From Chitinophagaceae bacterium (GTDB taxonomy: Bacteria > Bacteroidota > Bacteroidia > Chitinophagales > Chitinophagaceae), in NCBI GenBank assembly GCA_023957575.1, contig JAMLGU010000002.1:434001-498000 (forward strand): DNA of 64,000 nt. The letters are read 5' to 3'. Both the position numbers and the translations under genes were made by a program. The notes under the pieces were generated by a model. That model saw nothing but the letters and a program-made list of their open reading frames with translations, was not told where the DNA came from and ran no database searches. Of this stretch, positions 8,360 to 17,028 are shown piece after piece; within the stretch, counting starts at the first letter, position 1; each line of letters begins with the position of its first letter.

Positions 8360-8397
8360 AACAAAGATCAACCTTCTAATATACAAGAAGGTTGATC
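8360..8397 (-). terminator. Hairpin terminator after the DUF4397 gene
   Basis: GATCAACCTTCT (8366-8377) and AGAAGGTTGATC (8386-8397) form a perfect 12-bp stem with an 8-nt loop. On the minus strand TTTGTTTGG follows. It begins 9 bp after the stop of the lipoprotein gene and insulates the sigma gene. Confidence 0.75.
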
Positions 8398-8405
8398 CCT
8401 AATGG

Positions 8406-9143
8406 TTAATGTCTGATGACTTGTGCCCTTATTCTGCCATCTACGGACTCTATGGACTTAAAGCCCGCTGCCCAGATTGTATAATAACTTCCTTTTACCA
8501 AATTCATTTTTCCCGATCTTGCCCACACGTTAAACCTTTTACCTGCAGGTGTAATTTCAAGAATTACATTGTTCAACGGCTTGGTGCTTACAAACTCAGA
8601 TGCCTGCTTAAAATTGATGTTTCGGGCTATCGGAGTCATTTCATTTTCGATGTACAAGTCAGAAGGGCCGATGTCAGGGCTCATGTTGGCCAGTCTTACT
8701 TTTACCGATTCTGTTTCCGATGGACTCGGAACATCTTCAATCATCACGAATTCGGTATTTTTTATAGTGTCCACTATAAATAATGAATAGTATTTATTTT
8801 CAGCAAAATTCAAATTTCTATGCAGGATGGTATCTTTATTACCCGAATAGAAAAGTGAGAATTCCCTTGAACCTGCGTTTACTCTAAAATAATCAACCCT
8901 GTTGGTATAATTAAAAAAATTCAGATTCATTCTGTTTGCATCCATAGAAAAATCAAGCGCTCCTGTTTTTGGCGCTGCATGAATGACACTTAAAAAAGAG
9001 ATTTTGGAACCCACAATTGCATTTGTGAATTTCCCAAAGTCGGAGCTTATTTGAACATCCCCCTTTTTACATGCGCTTATAAAACACAGCAAAGCCATGA
9101 GGATAGCAACGGCCATACCATATTTCATTCTATATTTTTTCAT
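8406..9143 (-). CDS. DUF4397 lipoprotein
   Basis: A protein of about 245 residues with a lipoprotein signal: charged N-terminus, hydrophobic stretch and lipobox FISAC, followed by a lysine-rich tail (KKGD). The mature part resembles DUF4397, a beta-sandwich repeat found in Bacteroidota envelope proteins (AAPKTGALDFSMDANRMN, later VRLANMSPDIGPSDLYI, then SYYTIWAAGF near the end). The ATG at 9143 is preferred over an upstream TTG at 9161; ATGs at 9128 and 9116 are also possible. Probably anchored to the periplasmic or outer face of the outer membrane. No enzymatic role is known for the family. Confidence 0.8.
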   Translation of the reverse strand: MKKYRMKYGMAVAILMALLCFISACKKGDVQISSDFGKFTNAIVGSKISFLSVIHAAPKTGALDFSMDANRMNLNFFNYTNRVDYFRVNAGSREFSLFYSGNKDTILHRNLNFAENKYYSLFIVDTIKNTEFVMIEDVPSPSETESVKVRLANMSPDIGPSDLYIENEMTPIARNINFKQASEFVSTKPLNNVILEITPAGKRFNVWARSGKMNLVKGSYYTIWAAGFKSIESVDGRIRAQVIRH

Positions 9144-9263
9144 TCTTTTAGTGATACTCAATATATATAACGTAAAAAAGTTCTAAAACGCAACAGTCTA
9201 CAAAAAAAATTCTAAAAATGTCAGTCTTCAAGTAGTTATCTTTGTTTCTATAGACGCTAAATC

Positions 9264-10097
9264 ATGTCGGTATTATTATTTACTTTAATATTATTGGGTG
9301 GTGCTATTACTGCGGGGCTGGTAGGTTCGCTAACCGGTTTGGGGGGAGGAGTTATCATTATCCCTTTGTTAACCATTGTTTTAGGTATTGATATTCATTA
9401 TGCCATTGGCACTGCCCTTGTTTCTGTAATTGCTACTTCTACCGGATCGGCGGCAGCTTATGTACGCGAAGGGATTACAAATATCCGATTGGGAATGTTG
9501 TTGGAGATAGCGACCACCGCAGGTGCAGTTTTTGGCGCATATTTGGCTGTTTATCTGAATCCAAATTTTATCGCAGTTCTCTTTGGGCTCGTTTTGATAT
9601 TTTCTGCACTTAATTCATTGAATAAAAAATCAGAATATTTATTGGACAAGTCGGACAAACTGGCTCATAAACTTAAATTGGATAGTACATTCCCTTCCAA
9701 AGAAGGAAAAGTGAGCTATGGAGTAAAGAATGTAACAGGAGGTTTTGGCATGATGGCGCTGGCCGGAATATTGTCGGCGCTGTTGGGGATTGGTTCGGGC
9801 GCATTAAAAGTGGTGGCAATGGATAACATCATGAAGGTGCCATTTAAAGTTTCCACTACTACCAGCAATTTTATGATGGGCGTTACCGCTATGGCGAGTG
9901 TTGTTATTTATCTTCAAAGAGGTTATGTAAAGCCAGATATTGCCATGCCGGTACTGATTGGAGTATTGGTAGGGGCTATTGCCGGTTCAAAAATCCTGTT
10001 GAAGGCAAATACCAAAAAGTTGAGATTGTTTTTTGCAGTGATTATTTTGTTTATGGCGGTGAATATGATTTACAATGGGTTTAAACTAAAATTTTAA
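9264..10097 (+). CDS. TauE/SafE family sulfite/anion exporter
   Basis: A 277-residue inner-membrane protein with about eight hydrophobic segments and the duplicated glycine-rich motifs of the family: GLVGSLTGLGGGVIIIPLL near the N-terminus and ILSALLGIGSGALKVVAMD in the second half. Family members move sulfite, sulfoacetate or related small anions. It is followed by a DUF1634 gene after 3 bp; the pair is a common unit. A TAnnTTTG -7-like box (TATCTTTG, 9237-9244) lies upstream, but a matching TTG is not evident. The substrate cannot be read from sequence. Confidence 0.88.
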   Translation: MSVLLFTLILLGGAITAGLVGSLTGLGGGVIIIPLLTIVLGIDIHYAIGTALVSVIATSTGSAAAYVREGITNIRLGMLLEIATTAGAVFGAYLAVYLNPNFIAVLFGLVLIFSALNSLNKKSEYLLDKSDKLAHKLKLDSTFPSKEGKVSYGVKNVTGGFGMMALAGILSALLGIGSGALKVVAMDNIMKVPFKVSTTTSNFMMGVTAMASVVIYLQRGYVKPDIAMPVLIGVLVGAIAGSKILLKANTKKLRLFFAVIILFMAVNMIYNGFKLKF

Positions 10098-10100
10098 ATA

Positions 10101-10487
10101 ATGGTGGAAAAGCGGTTAAATGATAGTGGTTTATCATTGATAATCAGCAAGATATTGCGCTGGGGTGTAACGACTGCCATTATAATGACGCTCTTTGGTG
10201 GTGTCATTTTTCTGATTCATCATGCAAATGAGAAGGTTTCCTTCACTCATTTTGTAGAAAATGACGAATCAATAAAAAATATTTTAAAAGATACCTGGCA
10301 GGGTTTATTTGTTTTTAGGGCAAGGTCTTACATCATGATGGGCATATTGCTTCTTTTCGCTACTCCGTTGGTTCGTGTTATCTTTTCATTGATTGGGTTT
10401 ATAATTGAAAAGGATAAAATGTATGTTCTAATAACGCTTATTGTGTTGGTTATTATTTTTATAAGTCTTAGCGGAGGACTTCACTAA
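10101..10487 (+). CDS. DUF1634 membrane protein
   Basis: A 128-residue protein with three hydrophobic segments (about residues 20-40, 70-90, 105-125) and a conserved-looking polar segment between the first two. It starts 3 bp after the TauE/SafE gene, so both are made from one mRNA; DUF1634 proteins are usually found as partners of such exporters, perhaps as an accessory subunit (inference). Its TAA overlaps the TAG of the convergent cytochrome gene by four bases (10484-10487). Confidence 0.82.
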   Translation: MVEKRLNDSGLSLIISKILRWGVTTAIIMTLFGGVIFLIHHANEKVSFTHFVENDESIKNILKDTWQGLFVFRARSYIMMGILLLFATPLVRVIFSLIGFIIEKDKMYVLITLIVLVIIFISLSGGLH

Positions 10488-12712
10488 AGCCTCATTTGCC
10501 TAAGAAGTTGAGCGACCTGTTCATTACCGGAATAATGCTTTTTAAGGGTCATTGCATAAGGAATTGCTTTTTCAGGTTGGTTTTGTTGCAAATACAGGGT
10601 GCAAATTGCATAATTGATATCAAGATCGTTCTGCGCCAGCGACAGGGCTTTCTGATATTGATTTTCAGCTTCTTTTGGCCGGTTTTTTTGCTGTAGCAAA
10701 ACGCCATAATTATAATATACCCTGGGATTTGTAGATTTTAATTCAATAGCCTTTTTAAGATTGAGCTCTACATTATTTTGATCATCCATTTCATTGTACA
10801 ACAATGCTAAATTGAAATAAATCCGGTCATTTTTTGGGTCTGTTTTTGCCGCCTGCTGTAACACGTGAAGCGCATCCGTATTTCTACCTGTAATATTATA
10901 CAGGGTGGACAGGTTCAGGCGGGCATAGTTCATTATGCTGTCTTTCCTGAGTCCTCGCAGGTAAAACTCTTCTGCTTTTGCATAATTGCGCAATTTGAAA
11001 TAATAATCGCCTGCCATCACATTTCCTGCTGCAAAATCAACTTGGTACAAAATATAATCATTCAATTCCTGCTGTGCTTTTGTAAATGGTTCTCCAAAAT
11101 CACTCACTCTGTCGGGTCCGTTGGCAGTAATAAGCAGATTGGCTGCTGCTATTCTTACCGCTCTCACCTTGTCTTGCAATAACGGCGAAATGGAGCCTAA
11201 CCACTGAGAAGGCGAGAATCCTGCCAATCCGGTTACAGCCCTATAACGCACCTGTGCATCCTTATGATTTAACTGTTGCAAAAGCGCCTGTAAGCTACTA
11301 TTGTCATTGATATTAGAGATATAATGAACGGCTGTTGCCTGAATGATTGATGGAGTAGCTGTGTCGTTAATAAGTTTTAATAAATGAGCCTGATGTGGTA
11401 AATCCATTCTGCTGCCGGGTACAAGGTCATCGGCAAAATGATATTTTCTTTCGGGGCCATACCATTTCACAACGGCATCACTGGCCCATTGTGCCGATTT
11501 GTCTTTGTGACAATTGTTGCAGGCATTGGGCGTTCCATATTTTGCCGATAGGTCGGGTCGGGGTTCTCTAAAGATGTGGTCATGCCTGAGATCGTTGCCC
11601 ATATAATATTTTGAAGGCATGTGGCAGTTTTTGCAGGCAGCTCCATCTGTTCCCACAGTGTGAAAAGTATGTTCGGGGCTATCATAGTTTTTTTTGAAAT
11701 GACATTGATTACAAACGCCGTTTCCGGCAATTATCAGTTTGCCGGAGTGTGGATTATGGCAATTGCTGCATTTTACCCCGTGTTTGTACATCACGCTTTG
11801 CAAAAAGGAGGCATAAGTATAATCTTCGTCATTTACCTGACCATCAGCATAATAATACTCGGTGGAAGGAATTTCGGGTATATAATCATCCATTAATTCC
11901 CCGGAGGATAACAATTTGGAGCTTATATTACTCTTTCTTGCATGACAGGGAAAACAGGTGTTTATCTCACTATGCTGAGAACTGTTTTTAGGCATCAGCA
12001 TATATGAGCCTTTTTCTTTGTTACCACTCTTGTAAGCGGCGCTGCCAATATAGTTGATGTGTTCTTTGGCAGGCCCGTGGCAACTTTCGCAACTGACGGT
12101 TAGCAGGCTGTAAGTGGTATTATAACTATCAGTTTCAAAGTTGTAATTTTTCTTCAGGTTCGTACTATGACATTCGGCACACATGGTATTCCAGTTTTGA
12201 GCGTTACCCGTCCAGTGCAGCCAATCATTGGGTAAAATTTTTTGTCCGGCATATTGATGAAACCATTTATTATCCCTGCTGTTCCAGCTTTGCCGTGTTA
12301 CCTGCATTCTCCCACGGTCAAATTCTATCAGATATTGTTGCAAAGGATAATAACCAAAGGTGTATTTAATCTCGAAATCATGATTTTTACCGTCTTCGCC
12401 TTGTGTATTGATAAAAAATTTTCCATCTTTTTTGAAAAATCTGGAAGTAACGCCATCGGCAGAATAGGATGCATTATTAAAGTCACCCAGTACCGTAGAA
12501 TCGTTGGCCACCTGCATTGCCTTGAAATGGTCGGAAGCTAACCATTGGTCATGCTCGGTCTCGTGGCAGCTTTTGCAGGCTGCATCACCCACGCATTCAT
12601 TTTCTACCTCCGATTGTTTTTTATTTGACTGAGAACATTGCGAAGCTAAAAAACCTACTGAGAGAAGTAAGAAAGTGAGAAGAAGAACGAAAAAGAGTTT
12701 ATTGTTTTTCAC
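10484..12712 (-). CDS. Octaheme c-type cytochrome fused to HEAT-like and TPR repeats
   Basis: A 742-residue exported protein. After a signal peptide (about 1-26) it carries eight CxxCH haem-binding motifs in order: CKSCH, CAECH, CESCH, CFPCH, CSNCH, CNQCH, CKNCH, CNNCH, all within residues ~45-405. Residues ~440-560 look like HEAT repeats (DAQVRYRAVTGLAGF, VRAVRIAAANLLI). Residues ~575-742 are TPRs (YARLNLSTLYNITGR, DRIYFNLALLYNEM, PRVYYNYGVLLQQK). The start is GTG at 12712. It follows the hemerythrin gene by 18 bp, so the two are cotranscribed. Multihaem proteins of this build transfer electrons to or from small N or S compounds in the periplasm; the substrate is not evident, but the convergent sulfite-exporter-like gene is suggestive only. 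Confidence 0.85.
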   Translation of the reverse strand: MKNNKLFFVLLLTFLLLSVGFLASQCSQSNKKQSEVENECVGDAACKSCHETEHDQWLASDHFKAMQVANDSTVLGDFNNASYSADGVTSRFFKKDGKFFINTQGEDGKNHDFEIKYTFGYYPLQQYLIEFDRGRMQVTRQSWNSRDNKWFHQYAGQKILPNDWLHWTGNAQNWNTMCAECHSTNLKKNYNFETDSYNTTYSLLTVSCESCHGPAKEHINYIGSAAYKSGNKEKGSYMLMPKNSSQHSEINTCFPCHARKSNISSKLLSSGELMDDYIPEIPSTEYYYADGQVNDEDYTYASFLQSVMYKHGVKCSNCHNPHSGKLIIAGNGVCNQCHFKKNYDSPEHTFHTVGTDGAACKNCHMPSKYYMGNDLRHDHIFREPRPDLSAKYGTPNACNNCHKDKSAQWASDAVVKWYGPERKYHFADDLVPGSRMDLPHQAHLLKLINDTATPSIIQATAVHYISNINDNSSLQALLQQLNHKDAQVRYRAVTGLAGFSPSQWLGSISPLLQDKVRAVRIAAANLLITANGPDRVSDFGEPFTKAQQELNDYILYQVDFAAGNVMAGDYYFKLRNYAKAEEFYLRGLRKDSIMNYARLNLSTLYNITGRNTDALHVLQQAAKTDPKNDRIYFNLALLYNEMDDQNNVELNLKKAIELKSTNPRVYYNYGVLLQQKNRPKEAENQYQKALSLAQNDLDINYAICTLYLQQNQPEKAIPYAMTLKKHYSGNEQVAQLLRQMRL

Positions 12713-12730
12713 CTTAAATAGATGTTCTTA

Positions 12731-13213
12731 TTATTTTTTTAACCAAAATTCATCCGAATATGAAGCAGCACAATGGTTCTTTTCGTCTGCCAAAAGGATT
12801 TTACCAATTCTGATGATTTCGTCTTCGGGTATGGTTTGTTCCAAATGTGGAAACAAAATTCTTTCTTCAAAGCGAATGTGGTTATCAACCATTTTTGCCA
12901 GTTCAAGAAAGTCGTCAGCAGTGGGTTGCTGAGTTATGGAGAGATCATTGATTTTTTCTTTGATAATGACATGTTCTGACAGTGCCTGTTTGGTGAGTTC
13001 ATCTTCGGGAAGAATAAAAAGGTTTACTTCTTCGGAATTGAAATGCATTTTCATATCGTTTTCCCAAAACCATTTCATATAAGCTACCAATCTGCCAAAA
13101 TCCAGGTTATCTTTTACTCCTTTTCTGATTCGGGAACAAAATAATAGTCCCTGATAATGATCGCGCGACAAAGGAGCTATATTTTCGTTACGCTTGATAG
13201 GTTTATCTGCCAT
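12731..13213 (-). CDS. Hemerythrin-like domain protein
   Basis: A 160-residue four-helix protein. Likely di-iron ligands are visible: His in SRDHYQG (about 19), His and Glu in MHFNSEE (about 56 and 61), His in LSEHV (about 79), His and Glu in VDNHIRFEE (about 111 and 115), and His in LFPHLE. Such proteins bind oxygen or NO or sense them. It lacks a signal peptide, so it is cytoplasmic. It is the first gene of the unit with the octaheme cytochrome, 18 bp apart, and a promoter lies just upstream; a role in nitrosative or redox response is inferred. Confidence 0.85.
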   Translation of the reverse strand: MADKPIKRNENIAPLSRDHYQGLLFCSRIRKGVKDNLDFGRLVAYMKWFWENDMKMHFNSEEVNLFILPEDELTKQALSEHVIIKEKINDLSITQQPTADDFLELAKMVDNHIRFEERILFPHLEQTIPEDEIIRIGKILLADEKNHCAASYSDEFWLKK

Positions 13214-13228
13214 ATTTACTCATTTGGG

Positions 13229-13257
13229 CAAATCTATTAAAACTTTGATAGAATCAA
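13229..13257 (-). promoter_or_regulatory. Bacteroidota-type promoter for the hemerythrin-cytochrome unit
   Basis: On the minus strand TTG (13257-13255) is followed after 18 bp by TAGATTTG (13236-13229), matching the TTG-N19-TAnnTTTG consensus. The -7 box is 15 bp before the ATG, giving a very short leader. Confidence 0.55.
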
Positions 13258-13399
13258 TAAATAAAGCAGTGGTTTGTTGATAATGAGACTATTGAAAGGG
13301 TAGAAGCAATAAATAATTTTTGGGAATAATAATAATAATTCAAATAGTCGGATTTAAAATCCAATAGCTGCTTCAGCTATTTCGGTGCATTGCTGCCCA

Positions 13400-13418
13400 T
13401 CCCGATGTTAAATCGGGA
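13400..13418. repeat. Short palindrome, REP-like
   Basis: TCCCGAT and ATCGGGA, perfect 7-bp arms with a 5-bp loop, 7 bp beyond the end of the GIY-YIG gene. No T-tract follows on either strand, so it is more like a dispersed palindrome than a terminator. Confidence 0.4.
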
Positions 13419-13424
13419 CGTGTC

Positions 13425-13673
13425 TTACCAATTACCTTCGACGAGCCATTGGATGTATTTGCTGCTTTTTTTGTTTTTTATGCGCAGTTCTTCCTGCATG
13501 GCTTCTGTCTGAGAGGCAAAAGATTTTTTTGCTTTTAAAATATAGGGTCTGCAATTTTTGGTTGCATTTACCATTCCGGCATTATGTCTGAGTAATCTGG
13601 CCTCCACATCGGCAGAATAACCGATATAGAATTTTTTACATTTATCTGAGAATAAAATATATACCCAAAACAT
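13425..13673 (-). CDS. GIY-YIG domain endonuclease-like protein
   Basis: An 82-residue protein made only of a GIY-YIG nuclease domain: WVYILFS at the N-terminus, KFYIGYSADVEARLLRHN (YIG, catalytic Arg) and the glutamate in EAMQEELRIK. The ATG at 13673 is chosen because the family begins right before the VYIL strand; an upstream TTG would add eight residues. Small proteins of this UPF0213-like kind are common in Bacteroidota, often next to tRNA genes as here (tRNA-Leu upstream). The physiological role is unknown. Confidence 0.88.
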   Translation of the reverse strand: MFWVYILFSDKCKKFYIGYSADVEARLLRHNAGMVNATKNCRPYILKAKKSFASQTEAMQEELRIKNKKSSKYIQWLVEGNW

Positions 13674-13745
13674 GATAATAAAATGGTTTAACCTCAATGT
13701 TAGGGCTGAATTGCCCCTTTTTGTTAAATATTAAAGGATATTGCA

Positions 13746-13777
13746 TAAAAAAACCCTCACAAATAAAATGCGAGGGT
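13746..13777 (-). terminator. Terminator of tRNA-Leu
   Basis: On the minus strand ACCCTCGCA pairs with TGTGAGGGT (one G-U) around a 7-nt loop, followed by seven T. It starts 7 bp after the tRNA. Confidence 0.88.
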
Positions 13778-13783
13778 ATTTTG

Positions 13784-13869
13784 TGCCCCGGATCGGACTT
13801 GAACCGATACGACCGTTGCGGGTCACAGGATTTTAAGTCCTGCGTGTCTACCAATTCCACCACCAGGGC
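13784..13869 (-). tRNA. tRNA-Leu(TAA)
   Basis: An 86-nt type II tRNA. GCCCTGG pairs with CCGGGGC (one T-G), discriminator A. The anticodon stem GGACT/AATCC region frames anticodon TAA, and the T-loop GGTTCAAGTCC is present. CCA is not encoded. Confidence 0.95.
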
Positions 13870-13930
13870 GACCTTTTTATAATAAGAACTTCATATAAGA
13901 GACAAGCAATTTATAACTTGACTATTTTGA

Positions 13931-13958
13931 AAAAAAAATCCCCTCAAGCTGAGAGGAT
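13931..13958 (-). terminator. Terminator of tRNA-Gly
   Basis: ATCCTCTCA and TGAGGGGAT (one T-G) form a 9-bp stem around a 3-nt loop, followed on the minus strand by at least eight T. It begins 12 bp after the tRNA. Confidence 0.88.
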
Positions 13959-13970
13959 ATTTCTTCCTGG

Positions 13971-14043
<73 letters not shown>

Positions 14044-14114
14044 GTATATCTTAAAGAACTAAGGGGTTGCAAAAATAGGGGTTTGTTTTTTTTCAAACAA
14101 ATTTTTCTACCAAA

Positions 14115-14354
14115 TTATTTATATTTTGGTGTGTACAGGGTACTTTCCTGAATTTGAACTTTTGGCTTTTCAAATCTTTTGGTATAGAGCCTGTAACAAC
14201 CGCCCCAGGTCATAAGAAAAAAACATGCTGTCAACAGATAAAATAAATATCTGGACGAAGAAACCCAGTTAAATTTATAGTCTCTACATTCTTTTTTCTT
14301 TAATTCTTCCTGATATTCTTGTTGCTTCAGGTTGTCAAGTTCTTGTTGATCCAT
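14115..14354 (-). CDS. Small single-TM protein of unknown function
   Basis: A 79-residue protein. The N-terminal 30 residues are highly charged and coiled-coil-like (QQELDNLKQQEYQEELKKK), followed by one hydrophobic segment (about residues 36-53, YLFYLLTACFFLMTWGGCY) and a basic tail. It is preceded within 50 bp by the glycosyltransferase gene on the same strand, so cotranscription is possible. I do not recognise the family. Confidence 0.55.
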   Translation of the reverse strand: MDQQELDNLKQQEYQEELKKKECRDYKFNWVSSSRYLFYLLTACFFLMTWGGCYRLYTKRFEKPKVQIQESTLYTPKYK

Positions 14355-14403
14355 ACAATTTTTTAATTGAGTTACAAAAATAAGGATTCAGATAATACAA
14401 AGG

Positions 14404-15429
14404 TTATTGTTTTTTAACAATTTCTGAGAACTTTTTTTTGCCCAATATAAAATGTTCCCAAACCAGATTACCCCGGTACATTCCAAAAAGGGAAGATATT
14501 TTATTTTTGGGAAAAACATTTCCTTTTTTATTGCTAAAAATCCACTTAAAGAAAGAAAAATGTGCTTTTATGACTGAACCGGGAAAGCCAAAATCTCCAT
14601 TTAATAAATGTTTCAATACTGAAACCAAATCCAGTATAATTCTTGCAACAATTGTATATATCCTTTTCCAGCCGGACAGGTTTTTATACATCATAATATG
14701 ATTGTTGCGAAAGTTAAGATAGGTTTTTAGTGAATGGCCTCTTGGCAATGTACCTCCTCCCAGATGATATACCACCGATTGTGGACACGAATAAATTTTA
14801 TATCCGGATAGTTGAAGCCGCCAGCACAAATCAATTTCTTCCTGATGTGCAAAAAAATAAGGATCAAAACCGCCGACGGCATGAAATGCTTCTGCTTTTA
14901 AAAACAAAGCAGCGCCACTCGCCCAGAAAATCCGTGTAGCATTGTCATATTGACCCTCATCTTTTTCACAAAAATCAAAAATGCGACCCATTGCAAAGGG
15001 ATAACAATAATTATCGAGCCATCCGCCTGCCGCACCGGCGTATTCGAAAGTGTCTTTATTATTATATGATAGAATTTTAGGCTGGCAAGCTGCAATTTTA
15101 TTATCTGAGACTGCCAGAGAGACCAATGGTTCAATCCAGTTTATGGATACTTCCACATCAGAATTCAGGAGAATGTAATAATCAGCCTTTACCTGTTGCA
15201 AAGCAAGATTATAACCTTTGGCAAAGCCATGATTTTCGGTAAGCGAAATAATTTCAATCTGCGGATAATCGGCTTTCAGAAAAGCAATAGAACCATCGCC
15301 GGAGGCATTGTCGGCTACTATTATTTTTTTGTTGAGGTATGAAGATTGCAAAACCGAGGGTAAAAATTTTTGTAAAAAGTTCTTACCATTCCAGTTTAAA
15401 ATTACTATTGCAACTAATGGTTCCTGCAT
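14404..15429 (-). CDS. Family 2 glycosyltransferase
   Basis: A 341-residue GT-A fold enzyme that transfers a sugar from a nucleotide-sugar donor. VAIVILNWNG begins the Rossmann-like domain, VADNASGDGS provides nucleotide-binding aspartates, and YYILLNSDVEV contains the DxD-like motif (NSDV). The acceptor-side ED-type motif lies in FAHQEEIDLCWRLQLSGYKI. The layout resembles WbbL-like rhamnosyltransferases of surface polysaccharide synthesis. The C-terminal ~70 residues are hydrophobic and basic, which fits membrane association. There are no polysaccharide genes next to it, so the product is unknown. Confidence 0.88.
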   Translation of the reverse strand: MQEPLVAIVILNWNGKNFLQKFLPSVLQSSYLNKKIIVADNASGDGSIAFLKADYPQIEIISLTENHGFAKGYNLALQQVKADYYILLNSDVEVSINWIEPLVSLAVSDNKIAACQPKILSYNNKDTFEYAGAAGGWLDNYCYPFAMGRIFDFCEKDEGQYDNATRIFWASGAALFLKAEAFHAVGGFDPYFFAHQEEIDLCWRLQLSGYKIYSCPQSVVYHLGGGTLPRGHSLKTYLNFRNNHIMMYKNLSGWKRIYTIVARIILDLVSVLKHLLNGDFGFPGSVIKAHFSFFKWIFSNKKGNVFPKNKISSLFGMYRGNLVWEHFILGKKKFSEIVKKQ

Positions 15430-15496
15430 TGACGAGTCAAAAATACAATAAGAAGCCCTTTAAAACCGTAAAAAAAATTTACTGCCGATATTTCTC

Positions 15497-15730
15497 TCAA
15501 TTTGCCGCTAGCTTTTTATTTGTTAAGAATAAATGATAAAACTGGATGCAAGCAATAAGGCCATTCGAAATAATAATTGGCCACTTCCAACCAAGTAAAA
15601 TACCGTAGAGAACAAAAAATAAACATCCAACCATATTAATTACTCTTATCAAACTCAATTTTTTTGGGATGAAAGAAATTACTAATAAAAACATGGCAAT
15701 AAATCCGATAGTTTCTACAGAAGAATCCAT
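15497..15730 (-). CDS. Small three-TM membrane protein (YgjV/SemiSWEET-like)
   Basis: A 77-residue protein with three hydrophobic helices: ETIGFIAMFLLVISFIP, VINMVGCLFFVLYGILLG and WPIIISNGLIACIQFYHLF. The glycine/asparagine pattern (MVGCLFFVLYG, ISNGLIACIQ) resembles small YgjV-type proteins related to the PQ-loop/SemiSWEET fold. The function of this group is poorly known. It lies between the glycosyltransferase and the SPOR gene, divergent from the latter. Confidence 0.6.
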   Translation of the reverse strand: MDSSVETIGFIAMFLLVISFIPKKLSLIRVINMVGCLFFVLYGILLGWKWPIIISNGLIACIQFYHLFLTNKKLAAN

Positions 15731-15882
15731 AACTAAATATTTAATATCAATAAAAATAAGGAAACTGAAACAATTTATTAAGAACGTTTTAAAACAAGGT
15801 GGAAATCTTATCTTTGATGCAACTTTCTTTTACGTAATTCGTTCTTATAAAAAATTCTAAAAGAAGACTAAATATAGAAATA

Positions 15883-16320
15883 ATGAAGTATTTGTTTTCG
15901 ATGGTTGCTTTATTTTTTGTGTTGGAAATGTCTGCTCAAACAGAAAACGCAGTGGTGATTCATAAAGACCCGCGAATTGATGTTCTAATAAAAAAGCAGG
16001 CGGAAGTGAATGATCTTTCCACCCGTAGCGCTACCACCCGAAGGTCTGCAAAGGGGTATAGGTTATTGGTAATCAGCACCAACAGCAGAGATGAAGCAAT
16101 TACTGCCAAAACAGCCATTTATAATTATTTTCCTGAGCTGAAAGCCTATATGTGGCACCAATCTCCTTATTATAAGGTGAAAGTGGGTAATTTCCTTACC
16201 AGAAATGAGGCTGCAGCTTATCAGAAAAAGCTGAGTCCGGTATTCCCAAGAGGTGTTTTCATAATGAATGACGTTATAGAAATAAAACCTGAGGATGCTG
16301 CTAAATTAGAAAAAGAGTAG
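15883..16320 (+). CDS. SPOR-domain secreted protein
   Basis: A 145-residue exported protein. A signal peptide (about 1-18, ending MSAQ) is followed by a short linker with an Arg/Ser/Thr-rich patch and a C-terminal SPOR domain (about 57-132: YRLLVISTNSRDEA, YYKVKVGNFLTRNEAAAY, then VFIMNDVIEI). SPOR domains bind septal peptidoglycan lacking stem peptides, so the protein probably acts in the periplasm at the division site or in wall turnover. A TATCTTTG -7-like box lies at 15809-15816, about 67 bp before the start. Confidence 0.85.
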   Translation: MKYLFSMVALFFVLEMSAQTENAVVIHKDPRIDVLIKKQAEVNDLSTRSATTRRSAKGYRLLVISTNSRDEAITAKTAIYNYFPELKAYMWHQSPYYKVKVGNFLTRNEAAAYQKKLSPVFPRGVFIMNDVIEIKPEDAAKLEKE

Positions 16321-16362
16321 TATAAAGTGGCTTCTATATATTCTCAATGTTTTTTCTGAAAA

Positions 16363-17004
16363 TTATCTTTTGATTTGATAGATAAAATTCTGCCAGAGAT
16401 CAATATTGCCTTTCAGGCTTACAAATACAATTGTGAATGCAATTCCAAAAAAGGCACCCCATAGGTGAGCACCGTGGTTGATTCTTCCTCCGCCCTGACG
16501 ATCCAGATAAGCTGATATAAATATATATAATAACCCAAATATCCAGCCCGGAATTCCATAAGGAATAAACATTATACTAATGGGTAGGGTAGGGTATAAA
16601 ACAATACTTGCAAAAATAATAGCCGACACAGCCCCTGAAGCACCCAGACTACGAAAATGATAATCATCTTTATGTTTCAGATAGTCGGGTATGCTGGCAA
16701 TGATAAGCCCTCCTACGTATAACACCGTAAAATAAATTTTGGCCTGTGCGCCAAATATATTTGGATCTGCGAAAAAAAAGGTTTCTAAATATTTCCCAAA
16801 AGAATAGAATGCGATCATATTAAAGGCCAGATGCATCACATCAGCGTGAATTAACCCGTGAGTAATAAACCGGTAGTACTGGTTATGACGAGAAATGGCA
16901 GGTCCGTAAAAAATTAAATCATCTATAATTTTCTGATTGCTAAACCCCATAATAGAAGTTATAACTGTGATAATGGTTATAATAAGTGTTACTGTAATTT
17001 CCAT
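16363..17004 (-). CDS. Rhomboid intramembrane serine protease
   Basis: A 213-residue protein with about six membrane segments. The catalytic serine lies in LGASGAVSAIIF (GxSG, about residue 110) and the catalytic histidine in RINHGAHLWGAFFGIAF (about residue 175-180). HGLIHADVMHLAFNMIAFYSFG is the conserved HxxxHxxxN segment of the family. It cleaves membrane proteins within the bilayer; the substrate is unknown. A 72-bp hexamer repeat ends directly before its 5' region, so the repeat lies in its leader. Confidence 0.92.
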   Translation of the reverse strand: MEITVTLIITIITVITSIMGFSNQKIIDDLIFYGPAISRHNQYYRFITHGLIHADVMHLAFNMIAFYSFGKYLETFFFADPNIFGAQAKIYFTVLYVGGLIIASIPDYLKHKDDYHFRSLGASGAVSAIIFASIVLYPTLPISIMFIPYGIPGWIFGLLYIFISAYLDRQGGGRINHGAHLWGAFFGIAFTIVFVSLKGNIDLWQNFIYQIKR

Positions 17005-17028
17005 TGGGCAAATATAGGGGAGAAGGAG

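Noticed and set aside
11467..11896. ORFs on both strands inside the multihaem gene
   Set aside because: They are alternative frames over the CxxCH region, where the cytochrome frame is unambiguous.
13642..13863. 73-codon ORF on the minus strand across tRNA-Leu
   Set aside because: It reads through the tRNA and its terminator; no independent coding evidence.
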